Assembly (NCBI GenBank): GCA_040285825.1
Contig: JAUPSS010000007.1
Coordinates: forward strand, 396,501 to 460,500
From: Eukaryota sp. TZLM1-RC
Lineage: Eukaryota > Metamonada: BaSk clade
DNA: 64,000 nt
Direction of reading: 5' to 3'
In this document: piece after piece, positions 10,605-19,925 of the stretch
Position numbering within the stretch: position 1 is the stretch's first letter
How the letters are laid out: each line of letters starts with the position of its first letter
Made by a program: the position numbers and the translations under genes
The notes under the pieces: model-generated
Database searches by the model: none
What the model saw: only the letters and a program-made list of their open reading frames with translations
Told to the model about the DNA's origin: nothing

Positions 10605-11057
10605 TTATAAAGGATTTCTAACAAAATGGATATGGACAAGATTCAAAACCAAAGACTTCAACTCTTGAACCAAGTCTACAAAACACCCCAGACCTTTTGG
10701 ATCTCTACTACCTTCAATTTCAGCCAAGCTAAATTGCTTAGCTGTTTCAAAACAAATATGGTAGTTCCCACTAACAATCTCCAGCTCTGTTTTACCGATC
10801 TTGTTTGCGAAAGGCCATAGCGAGTCATCTAGATCAACAATGCGTGAGTTGTCAACCATTTGACGTAAAAGGGATATCACAGCAGGAGAAGCCTGTAGCT
10901 CTCGCTTTATAAGGGCTTCATTCTTGTACTTAGAGTTGTTGCTGTATAGTATTGTTCCATTATCAAATATCTCAAACTCAAGAAACTCATGGCCTACAGC
11001 CCGTGCATAATGACCAAGATATACACGAGCATAGAAGGTATCATCTGTAGAACCCAT
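10605..11057 (-). CDS. Mago nashi homologue (exon junction complex)
   Basis: Mago pairs with Y14 and, with eIF4A3, forms the exon junction complex placed on spliced mRNAs. The 150-residue product matches the family in length and order: F-Y-A-R-V-Y-L-G-H near the start, G-H-E-F-L-E-F-E-I, L-Y-S-N-N-S-K-Y-K-N, D-D-S-L-W-P-F, E-L-E-I-V-S-G-N-Y-H-I-C-F, D-P-K-G-L-G-C-F and L-V-L-N-L-V-H-I-H-F near the end. It starts at an ATG and has no intron. It is more divergent than animal and plant copies, but every landmark block is present. Its presence implies a splicing-linked exon junction complex in this organism even though genes here have few introns. Confidence 0.93.
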   Translation of the reverse strand: MGSTDDTFYARVYLGHYARAVGHEFLEFEIFDNGTILYSNNSKYKNEALIKRELQASPAVISLLRQMVDNSRIVDLDDSLWPFANKIGKTELEIVSGNYHICFETAKQFSLAEIEGSRDPKGLGCFVDLVQELKSLVLNLVHIHFVRNPL

Positions 11058-12257
11058 AGAGATGTTAAAAGGCTTTTCAGATAGAAGATGTTCAACAAAC
11101 TAAACTTTGGGAATTTTCCCAAATGCTCAACAAATTCATTTGAAACCGACAATATATGAATGATTCATGAAATGAAAATAAGTCATAATTAAAACCATAG
11201 ATGGGCAATACACCACCTTGCCCTTGTATTAATACAGATACAGATACAGAACACGTCACCATTTTATGTATTTTTTTGTATTTGACATGTATTCCGAGTA
11301 AATAACACCTGTATTCTAACAAACACCATTCTACAACAAAAAAATTATTCTACACCTGAAATACCAGCTTTTTCAGTTGCTCCAACATTGTGTTTCTTTC
11401 CGAGTTGCATTAGCTTTGGAAAAGGCCTGACCACATCAACCACATATAATGCTCATGTTGGTAGAGTTTTACTTGTTTTGGATAAAGCACATATCCCAAA
11501 GAGGATTTTCGGATTTAACATTGTTACGTTGAAATCCAGAAAGACGTGGAGGATTTAATACCCGAAGATGAAGAACGACTCAGAAGAAGAAAAACACAAA
11601 TAACCGGTTTGTATTAATACAAATTTAAAATACTAATATTGAAGAATTCAAGTATTTGTATTTTCCATCTATGATTGAAACGATGATCTTATCTTACATC
11701 TCTTCACCTGCTTCAAATATGAGACGACTTACATCGTTTTGTCACATCATTTTCAATCAAATGTTCAATAACGTACATCCTTTGACTGAAGTGCATTGGT
11801 CATCCAATTTGCCCTGAAACTTAGTGCATAAATAGAAAAATTGCAGCTACTTCATAAACTGATTTGCATTGTTTGTATTGCATGATGGTTATAAGGAAGA
11901 TGTGTTGAGATTTAATGTGAACAACATAAATTTCGGCGTTTGTTCCTTGTCTTGACCCACCCAGTGATTAAGAAGTTTGATCAATTTTGGATTATTTTAT
12001 AAAATCATCTTGATTGTTATTGCTGCTTGATTATTTAGAAACCTTGCTGAAAAACTGTCCCCTTTTTGACATAAAGAATAGGGTCCATCTAGCTACCCTT
12101 AGCTTTGTATTCTTTTCTCACTTACTCAATATTTTAAATCAAAACGGTCTCAGGAAACAAGCTTTCTTAAGTGAATGTAATAAGAGATAGAGGGAAGTTT
12201 TTATTGATTGCAACTTGAATAAATACACTACCAAATGAATATGCAATCACTGAACAG
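11058..12257. other. Intergenic, no gene seen
   Basis: About 1.2 kb without a supported gene. It contains short runs of GTATTAATACA and ACAGATACAGA type repeats (11221-11250, 11608-11620), nothing more. Confidence 0.5.
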
Positions 12258-12790
12258 TTGTCTCAATTTATTGCTTTAATGCCACGTCATCATGACATAA
12301 ATTCAGTACCCCTCAATCATCCTCAGCTTTCTTCTCACCAGAGGATGCTCCCTACAAAATTTACATGTTCTGTGATCAACACCCAATCAGTGTACCATTC
12401 GTGTGTTTTTGCACAACCACATTCAACCTCATCAAGCTCTGCATCGTATCGTCGTTCAAGGATATTCTGAAACTCTCATCGCTTGCCTTCGTCACTCTCC
12501 CCATAGTCTATACTTGCTCAATGTTTCTCTCCATCTCGCTTCGATTTGATCTTGGTTTCCGCCATATGTCTCAAATGTCCAAATTATGCCTCGTCACGTC
12601 ATCAACGTGTTGTTTCTTTGGCCCTTGCATGCCCCACAGCGACAACGATTGTTTCCATAGCCTGGTTGCCTCCGATCGATCGCACATTATTCCCCACAAC
12701 ATACCCCTTCCAGTTGCCTTTCCGCGGTCTTTGGTCTTGGTTGACGTTTTTTGCTTTTATTTCATCCCCACCAAAGTTTAAAAGTATTTC
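12258..12790 (+). repeat. Diverged copy of a repeated block also in both duplication arms
   Basis: Around 12285-12390 the sequence parallels the block at 53225-53340 (and its partner at 18740-18860, minus strand): H-H-D near the start, then E-D-A-P-Y-K-I-Y-M-F-C-D-Q-H here against E-D-A-S-Y-K-T-Y-M-L-C-D-Q-H there. Conservation at the amino-acid level hints at a past protein. Frames downstream are broken or differ between copies. Function unknown. Confidence 0.4.
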
Positions 12791-12793
12791 AAC

Positions 12794-13060
12794 TTATGAA
12801 AAAGATAATAATTGGACTGCAACTTGACGTAAATTTTCATTTTCTTGACTCAAATCCTCAATAATTTGGTCTTTTTCCTGCCGGTTTTTGCTTGTGTTTT
12901 GAATTAAATTCGTTAACCCCATGTTTTGCAGAAACAAAACTTCAGGACCTTCTTGACCAAATGAAAGCTCTTTTCCCTGATATTTGGCACCCAATAAGGA
13001 CAATCGAGTATTCAAACCAGCAAAAGCTTCAGTGTTTGTTAGTAACTCAAATAGATTCAT
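12794..13060 (-). CDS. Hypothetical protein with C-terminal coiled coil
   Basis: An 88-residue open frame beginning M-N-L-F-E-L-L-T-N-T-E-A-F-A. The last 35 residues are rich in Glu, Gln, Asn and Leu (K-D-Q-I-I-E-D-L-S-Q-E-N-E-N-L-R-Q) and would form a coiled coil. It ends next to the decayed repeat block and starts 42 bases from the end of a kinase relic on the same strand. It may be a piece of a larger broken gene. Confidence 0.35.
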   Translation of the reverse strand: MNLFELLTNTEAFAGLNTRLSLLGAKYQGKELSFGQEGPEVLFLQNMGLTNLIQNTSKNRQEKDQIIEDLSQENENLRQVAVQLLSFS

Positions 13061-13101
13061 CCCAATTTAAATTCAGTGACTAACAGAGAAACTGAAAAAA
13101 A

Positions 13102-13290
13102 TCAATTATTATTTGATTTAATTGTCAAAGAAGTGGAATCGGCTTTTTCAGCAATTTCAAGGAATATGTTTTCAGGCTTTAAATCACCTTGAATGACAGA
13201 TTTCGAATGAATGGAATTATTTTCCATTAGCTTTTCAAAACTTACAAAAATCATTGGTTTTTTATGGTTTTTTGATGAGGTGTTGATCAC
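13102..13290 (-). pseudogene. Protein kinase catalytic-loop relic
   Basis: The frame contains N-S-I-H-S-K-S-V-I-Q-G-D-L-K-P-E-N-I-F, the subdomain VIb loop of a protein kinase, with Gln-Gly where His-Arg is usual, and nothing recognisable of the rest of the domain. Upstream bases (13240-13335) match a block also present in both arms of the large duplication (17595-17690 and 54385-54480), so this kinase fragment shares its 5' DNA with those loci. Confidence 0.55.
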
Positions 13291-13335
13291 ACAACATGTA
13301 AGTTTTAATTTAACAACTGTTTATTTTTAATTTTA

Positions 13336-14522
13336 GGGTGCCTTGATGAAGGACTGCTTAAGGTTCTTGATAGTTAATTGTGTTCCATAGTTTTCTTGTC
13401 ATGTGAAATAATAAAGGAAATGTCTTGCTTCTATGTACAAAAAAGTATTGTGTTGGATATAGAACATGCAGCATATGTTTATCTCTTTGAAATAATTTAT
13501 TAATTAAATTCATCTCTGTCTCTTTTGAATCTCAACAATATACTATTCTTACGTGTGTTAGATATAACGTTTAGTTTACAAGATTCTGTTTTTTGTATCA
13601 TTAATTTTATTAGAAACCTATAAATCAGTGTAGGTAAAGCTTTCTAATGACATCAACGTTCCTGGACGGAGATGGTTGATCCATGTTGAGAACAAGGTAA
13701 ACGATGAAGAATAGAAATTGGTGGAATAATTTGTGTTTATTCCATGAAGTGCACAAATGATAAAAAAAGTTGTGAGTCGTTTATATCGCACCAGATCAAA
13801 TCGGGTGCGATGAGAAAAGGAGCTGCACAGTTGAATACTGAAGACAACTATTCTATAAAATAGCAAAAACTCGAGAAATAGCTGAAGAGGTGAACCTCAA
13901 ATCATATTTCTTTTCACCTTGATTTCCATCTATAAGATCGATTCAATCTTTCACCACATGCAACACATTCCTATCAATTTGACTTGTTTGTTTGTCCAAC
14001 AATTTTCTCTCACACTCAGAAGCGCTCTCTCTAGCACGCCGTGTGTTTCCCTAAAATCAGTTCAAGTTATTGAAACACACCATGATGTACCATAAGACAG
14101 TCAATCTCTGTATCAAAAATTGGATTTTTCGAAAAAAAAACAAATATCAATACAACTGAAATTTTCCAGGTCTGAATAATGCAGCATTAATTTGGTGAGT
14201 GTGAGTTAGTGAGCTTTTGTTAATTCAGATACACTCGATATCACTTTAGACTGTGAAGATCTGTTCAGTGGCAATTTGATATTTTGGCCAGTGAAACTTT
14301 TTTGTATTGATTAATGGTCACCTAGTGCGCAACGCGGGTTGAGCAAAAAACAAAAACAATTTGAACATACCACAAACGTTTCATCATGTTTGTTTTCTTA
14401 CATGCTACAATTTCTCATGTACCACAAATAGAGGTACAGAATATAAATTCATCCACCATATTTCAATAAATTTTAATTGGGCACGGTGACACCACAACGA
14501 AAGTCACGATGTTTTCCCTATT
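13336..14522. other. Intergenic, no gene seen
   Basis: About 1.2 kb, AT-rich, with no supported gene on either strand. Confidence 0.45.
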
Positions 14523-14974
14523 TTGCCGCAGATACGTTTATTATTGTTCGATCTCCCCTTGATTATTATTGAGGCGTCGCTTGTGATAACCAAAGACCTC
14601 GATGCACAAGCTATAGAGGCGGAAGAATGTGGAAAGTCAACATCGAAAGGACGTTTGACAGACGCTCTGTTAGACAAATGCCGTCTCCTGTTGATCACCA
14701 ATAACATAATGACGTAACCTCAAAATTTGTTTTAGGCTTTAAAGAAGTTGTAGAAAGTTTTAAGTCACTCAACGGAAATCCTTCTTTGATACAAATAAGT
14801 TTTTCAAAAATTGATAATTTGAAGAATTTTAAAGACTTGCTTCACACAGCCAAGATTCTCTTCCTGTTGAACAGTTTTCTAACATTCACCAATCTGAATA
14901 CTACAATGCAAAAAAAATATTTTACAGATATAGAAACAAATAATATAAAATATTATATTAATATTTGTTCATGA
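14523..14974 (+). pseudogene. Unrecognised coding-like stretch in two frames
   Basis: One frame (14523-14717) reads E-A-E-E-C-G-K-S-T-S-K-G-R-L-T-D-A-L-L-D-K-C. After a stop a second frame reads L-G-F-K-E-V-V-E-S-F-K-S-L-N-G-N-P-S-L-I-Q and continues to a stop at 14974. A 22-base GTAACC...TTTTAG between them could be a tiny intron but is more likely a lost connection. No family recognised. Confidence 0.25.
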
Positions 14975-14989
14975 AACAAATATTGGATG

Positions 14990-15447
14990 TGGATTTGATG
15001 TTGGAATAATTTTCATAGATTCTATTGGTTTTAAATTTACACTAATTTTAATTACATCAATATTAAATTCCGCTGATGTAATTGGAATACATTCTTCGAA
15101 ATCAATCATTTTAATATCCCATCGCTATTTTTGCGAAAATTCCGACTATGTGTATTATTATGTAATAACCCAGTGGACCAAAATTCTTTCAATACATTGC
15201 AACATTCAGCAAAATCCTTATCGTCAATATCAAATAATTTCTCAGTTCTTAATATTGGTCCATCCAAAACTTCAATCTTTGGAATGATCGATGGTTTAAT
15301 TGATTGAAGATATTCATAGATATAAATCTCTTTGAATAAAAATTTAATGTCTTGCTTGTTTGACATGTATGTTTCAACTTTATCTTTGTAAATTTCAACT
15401 ATCGCTTCATTTTTATTATGTACTTTCATTTGAAAAAACAAAATCAA
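14990..15447 (-). pseudogene. Kinase-like fold protein, frameshifted, catalytic Asp replaced
   Basis: The first frame (15447-15106) has E-I-Y-K-D-K, then K-E-I-Y-I-Y-E-Y-L, I-P-K-I-E-V and G-L-L-H-N-N-T-H-S-R-N-F. This resembles the H-x-D-x-H-x-x-N catalytic loop of aminoglycoside-phosphotransferase-like and related kinase folds, but with Asn where Asp is expected. The next frame carries I-K-M-I-D-F-E-E, like the D-F-x metal-binding motif, so a one-base shift near 15110 separates the two. Inactive by both criteria. The parent family cannot be named with confidence. Confidence 0.5.
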
Positions 15448-15884
15448 TTTTCTAAATTGTCACACAGCTAGATTTTTTCATCATTTGAAATCCATGATGA
15501 TGTTCAAAATATTTACCTTCAATTTTATACATTTCAAAAATATTATCCTTAATGTAAGAATTAATATAATTTGGAGATTATTTTCTATACAATAATTTTG
15601 CAAAAAAATTGCTTTTTGTTTGGTTAATGTCGAACTATTTATTTCCAACACTCCATTTGAATAAGATTTTTTTCATTGACTTCATCCTTCAATCGTCGAC
15701 CATAATCAGCTTCTTTTTCTCTGATGATTTTTTTCGCAAGGAGAGGGAATTGCTCTTTTCAAATTCTCTCGTCGTATTAACGAAGAGGATAGCTACCATA
15801 TAGTTTTATAAAATTTCTAGCTTTAGAAACGATACATTATCAGAAGAAGAAACAATTCTAGTATTAATAATATATTAATATAAA
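15448..15884. other. Intergenic, no gene seen
   Basis: AT-rich stretch with no supported gene. Confidence 0.45.
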
Positions 15885-16127
15885 ATGTCTTATTACATCA
15901 CCTGTAGTGATACAGAGAAGGGTATTGTCATGATTCCTGGAAATATACCCTCTTTGTCAACCACAAGTCAATTCAAAACTCTTTTTAAATCAAATAACAA
16001 CATCTTAAATGGAACCAATTTCACTTGTGGAAACTGTTATTCAATTGATTTTCGCAACCTATTGATATTCATGAGGGTATACAACATTGTGATGAAGAGA
16101 AACAATAATACTGAAGAAAATTTATGA
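15885..16127 (+). CDS. Short open frame, start repeated in both duplication arms
   Basis: An 80-residue frame starting M-S-Y-Y-I-T-C-S-D-T-E-K-G-I-V-M-I. The same first 25 residues recur at 17724-17826 and, inverted, at 54252-54355 (I-T-C-S-D-K-E-K-G-M-V-M-I-R-G-N), where the frame is short. It ends 19 bases from the end of the convergent kinase gene. No family recognised; it may be an exon or a fragment of a larger repeated gene. Confidence 0.35.
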   Translation: MSYYITCSDTEKGIVMIPGNIPSLSTTSQFKTLFKSNNNILNGTNFTCGNCYSIDFRNLLIFMRVYNIVMKRNNNTEENL

Positions 16128-16145
16128 ACATGAATATAATTCTAT

Positions 16146-17114
16146 TTAAGCTCCAACTATTGCAAAGGGAGGAGGCATAACACGGTCTTCAGAAATCAAT
16201 TTACCACAATTTGAGTTCATGGCAGGCCCAGAACTGGATGATGATATCTGTCCCTTGTCCTTTAATATATCTGCCAAGGCAGATAAGAGTTTGTCAACTC
16301 CAGAAGATTTCAATGGTGTAATATGGCCAAACTTTTGTCTCAATCGAAAGAGCACAATATTGAATCCTTCTACCCGAAAATGACTTTCTTTCGCCATCAA
16401 CATCAAAACTAAGACACCGTCTGCATTTTCATCTAGTTTTTTCAGCTCGTTCTTGGTTATATCACGATTGGTGCCAGAAGGATTGTAAGGCATTTCTCCA
16501 ACCAGCATTTCATAGAATATAACTCCAAGAGCGAAATAATCAGCCGCAGGACCATACGATTTATCAATCGTGAACATTTCAGGGGGATGATATGGCGGAG
16601 TCATGGCACTTTGAAAAGCATTATCAGATATGGCTTTAAATGACGCAAGTCTATCAAAGTCACAGATGACAACATTGTTTTCATCATCCAAAAGTATGTT
16701 CTCAGGCTTTAAATCACGATAAGCAAGTTTCTTTGAGTGTAAGAACTGAATTCCTTCCACGAGTTGCCACAAGATCTTCCTTGCACAGTGTTTCTCTAAG
16801 GGTACACCTTTGTTGGGAGTACAACGTTGAGAAACACCGTAAATCAAAGTCGCAAGGTTTTTAGAATAGTACCTCATCACAACATAGAATTTATCCCCGT
16901 GACGAAAAGCATCAAGAATTGAACATAAGGAATCATGTTGTTGCGTCACTGCTTTGATAGCTTTGAATCGCTGTTCCTTCTCTTCAATGTCACGAGAGAT
17001 GACTTTGATACAATAGAACTTCCCGTTTCGGATAGCTTTGTAGACCGCTCCGTCAGCTCCCTTTCCAACAAGAGTAGGATCACTGTAACCAGGAATAAGG
17101 ATGGAAGATGTCAT
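16146..17114 (-). CDS. Serine/threonine protein kinase, small, DFD variant
   Basis: A complete 322-residue kinase with almost nothing but the catalytic domain. P-loop G-K-G-A-D-G-A-V-Y (17-25), VAIK-type lysine in C-I-K-V (K37), catalytic loop Y-R-D-L-K-P-E-N-I (D134), magnesium motif D-F-D (152-154) in place of D-F-G, P-P-E in place of A-P-E (177-179), and D-Y-F-A-L-G-V-I-F-Y-E-M-L. The tail is Ser-rich. All key catalytic residues are present, so activity is plausible; the substrate is unknown. The edge of the 10-kb inverted duplication falls within about 60 bases of its start, so the breakpoint lies in its promoter region. Confidence 0.92.
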   Translation of the reverse strand: MTSSILIPGYSDPTLVGKGADGAVYKAIRNGKFYCIKVISRDIEEKEQRFKAIKAVTQQHDSLCSILDAFRHGDKFYVVMRYYSKNLATLIYGVSQRCTPNKGVPLEKHCARKILWQLVEGIQFLHSKKLAYRDLKPENILLDDENNVVICDFDRLASFKAISDNAFQSAMTPPYHPPEMFTIDKSYGPAADYFALGVIFYEMLVGEMPYNPSGTNRDITKNELKKLDENADGVLVLMLMAKESHFRVEGFNIVLFRLRQKFGHITPLKSSGVDKLLSALADILKDKGQISSSSSGPAMNSNCGKLISEDRVMPPPFAIVGA

Positions 17115-17972
17115 GAACAGAAGAAAGACAGCGAAAATTTTGTTTTTTCATCCAAATATTCGTCCTGAAAATTTTCATTTTTTTGTTGGATTCCTGAATG
17201 ATTTTTTCTCTTGATAAAACTAGATTTCTCAGTCTCTTCACATCTCATTATTCCAGCATAAGTTTATATTAGGGCTGCATTTAGCTCAAAGTCAATTAAA
17301 TCGGAAATAAATGATATTTGAAACGGGACTTCATTTACAACTATAACAATCATGAGTTCTATTTGTTGTAGAAGAGTAACACCTTTGCGAATCACCAATC
17401 TTGCAAGATGGAATTATAGGTGAGGTGCATTAGAAAAGTAACTGCTGGGATTTTTCAATGAATTTGTTCAACAACAAAAAAGCCCCTCAATTGATCAATA
17501 TACTGTAAATTTATTTATTCTTTTTGAAAACAATACTTTCAGCAAAACAAAACTATTTGACATCCAAAACTCCCTTTAATTGAAAAAAAACCTAAAATTA
17601 AAAGAAAAAACAGTTGTTAAATTAAAACTTACATGTTGTGTGATCAACACCTCATCAAAAATCCTATAATAAACCAATGATTTTGATAGTTTTCAAAATT
17701 TTAAGTTTCATTTTTCTTGTGTCCATAGCATCACCTGTAGTGATAAAGAGAAGGGTATGGTCATGATTCGTGGCAATAAATCCTCCTTGTCAACCACCGC
17801 ACTCTCGCACGCAACCTCGATCCGTTGAGAAGACATTGAGATAAACAAAGAAAACAATCAAGCTACTTTTAGCTTAAATGACCGGCGATGCCGAAACAAT
17901 TCCTTCTGGTACTGTATTTGGTATAAGAATTAACAAAAAAACTCAATTGTAGATTAATAGTAATGGAATACT
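17115..17972. other. Repeat-rich non-coding stretch of the left arm
   Basis: Holds the 17595-17690 block shared with 13240-13335 and 54385-54480 and the short I-T-C-S-D coding repeat (17724-17826). On the minus strand the former reads like an exon end followed by GTAAGTTTTAATTTAACAAC and ending TTTTAG, so a transposed intron-bearing leader is possible. Confidence 0.4.
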
Positions 17973-18320
17973 GAACTCCAGTTCTTACACTCCAAATCAC
18001 TCGTACATGGAGACCTCAAGCCAGAGAATATTCTTGTTGTCAATGGAAAAGTCAAATTAGCTGACTTTGGAACCTCCAGGACTATTGCAAAGACTTCCAC
18101 GGCTACCAATCTTTCATGTACAGTACGATATGCCGCGTTAGAACAGCTTGATAACAAAGTTTCTCTTGCCTCTGACATCTATGCAATTGGAACTATCCAG
18201 TATAAAGTGATGTGTAATTAAAGACCATTTGAAGCAGTGTCTCATAATGGGCTTTGAGTGAACAACTTCCTCGTACTTTGGAAGATAAAAGGAAGAGTGA
18301 AGAAGAGTAAATGAGTGTTT
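17973..18320 (+). pseudogene. Protein kinase, C-terminal half, broken (left arm)
   Basis: The frame starts inside a kinase: E-L-Q-F-L-H-S-K-S-L-V-H-G-D-L-K-P-E-N-I-L, then K-L-A-D-F-G-T-S-R (canonical D-F-G), R-Y-A-A-L-E-Q-L and S-D-I-Y-A-I-G-T-I. A TAA at 18219-18221 cuts it before R-P-F-E-A-V-S-H-N, and another frame holds the tail. The N-lobe is missing. The partner copy in the right arm has the same stop, so the gene was dead before the duplication. Confidence 0.75.
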
Positions 18321-18719
18321 CAGTGGCCAATAAATCAGCATCAGGTTTGGAATCAACTTAGATCCCTCTGTTAAAAAAAAGAGAGCAAGGAGCAACAACA
18401 CAGAGGTAGTTATTTCATGGAAGCAACAAGTGGACAAGACATTGAGGATGTTACTGGGAGTTTTAGAAACAACGGCAAAACGAGATAAACAGTGGCAACG
18501 TGTGACATATTGGCCGACCTGGGACAGCTTGTCAGAAGTCTAACAAAGGACATGCCTCTGCTACACTGTGTGACAATTGAAGAGCAGGTGAATCATCAGA
18601 GATGAGAACTTAATCTAGTTGAAAGATAAGAGAGCAAAGCGTACTACGACAGTGGTGGGGCAAACGGTGGCAGTTGTAAGATTTCAACGGTACAATGAGA
18701 TGCATCAGGGGTGCTGACA

Positions 18720-19070
18720 TTAAAGGTAATGCATCAACGGGCAATTGACGTGGTGTTGATCACACAACATGTAAGTTTTGTAGGAAGCATCCTCTTTGTG
18801 AGGAGGAATAAAGGCTAAAGTATGTAATTTGGGCAAAAAGTCATGATGACGTGGCAAAAGGTGAAGTTCGATGATTATAAGGCTATGAACAGAGTGGTCA
18901 CGTAAAGAACATATGAAAATCAACAGCACAATATGCCACCTCACCAAACCAGAACGACTAGATGCAATTTTCTTATATAGTGGTATAAGAAGATTCAATG
19001 CATGAGAAATAATCTTCACCACAGATGTAACTCTGATGATCTTATTTACTATTGCCCAACCAAATACCAT
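18720..19070 (-). CDS. Hypothetical protein of the repeated block (left arm)
   Basis: A 116-residue frame starting M-V-F-G-W-A-I-V-N-K-I-I-R and ending with E-D-A-S-Y-K-T-Y-M-L-C-D-Q-H-H-V. The first half is hydrophobic. In the right arm the same frame is split by a LINE insertion (52460-53190). A diverged copy of its end occurs at 12285-12390. No family recognised; it may be part of a longer gene. Confidence 0.35.
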   Translation of the reverse strand: MVFGWAIVNKIIRVTSVVKIISHALNLLIPLYKKIASSRSGLVRWHIVLLIFICSLRDHSVHSLIIIELHLLPRHHDFLPKLHTLAFIPPHKEDASYKTYMLCDQHHVNCPLMHYL

Positions 19071-19208
19071 TATATGACTCCACGATCTTCAGGTGCTTCA
19101 ATGGTGCATTTCTTCATCAAGATTTTCAAAGTAAGATTCATTTCATTGGTGTACTACCGATGCGATAAACAACAGTTAATTCCCAGTAACGATATGAAAA
19201 TTTTTTTG

Positions 19209-19495
19209 TGACAAAGATATCGAAGAAGCTAATGCTGATAGAAATACACAGCTGGTTTTTATTGCTTTCCCATTTTCTATAAATGGAAGATTATCAGATG
19301 AAGCGGAAACTTTTTTGGATGACTTTCAAAAAATGGTGCAAGAAAAAACAATGAAAAGATTTGATATTTTTTTATGGCGTTCACGGATTCAATTTGCCAT
19401 TATTAATAGATTACCTCGGTTTTTCAATCGAATTGGAGAAGCTTTTGCTAGACAGTAAGCAGGTCAGGAATTTGTAGAGGAATTCTTGGTTCAAT
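19209..19495 (+). pseudogene. LINE C-terminal fragment (family B, left arm)
   Basis: Reads D-K-D-I-E-E-A-N-A-D-R-N, then F-P-F-S-I-N-G-R-L-S-D-E-A-E-T-F-L-D-D-F and R-S-R-I-Q-F-A-I-I-N-R-L. The order matches the end of the family A LINE (F-P-F-V-F-S-L-F-G-S-L, F-L-D-D-F-E-M-I-V), but the sequence is clearly different, so this is a second LINE family. One TAA interrupts it near the end. Confidence 0.6.
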
Positions 19496-19925
19496 GATAG
19501 TCGTCCCATTAGTTATGAGTTAATTTAATTAAGTGTGCAAGTTCAATAAATTAATCATTTCCTCTAATACCTTTTGTATTTGTAGATTTCAAGTAATTTC
19601 AGTAATTGATTTCAGCAATTTAAATGAAATAATATACAAATCTTCAATCATTTGAATAATGCTTCTTCGAAAGGTGTTTAATATTTGAAATTCTATTTCT
19701 ACAGCACCTATAATGGATATTTAAGTTTTGATTGGCACAACAAGTCAAGTTTCAATGAAACAATCTGGCAGTTCATTTTAACTGGAGTTTATTAAAACTC
19801 TCGAAACAAAATAAAAGTATACAAAAGCAAGATCTAACATCACATTAAATTTCATAAACAAACAAGGTTGGTTCAAAGATAAAAGTACATTTAATAAAAC
19901 TACTCAATGATGACTAAAGCTCGCC
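19496..19925. other. Intergenic, no gene seen
   Basis: 3' side of RCC1-LRR gene B; no gene or clear repeat beyond its match to the right arm. Confidence 0.45.

Noticed and set aside
14708-14734. 22-base intron GTAACC...TTTTAG
   Set aside because: Ends fit, but the two flanking frames have no known family to confirm the join, so it is not claimed.
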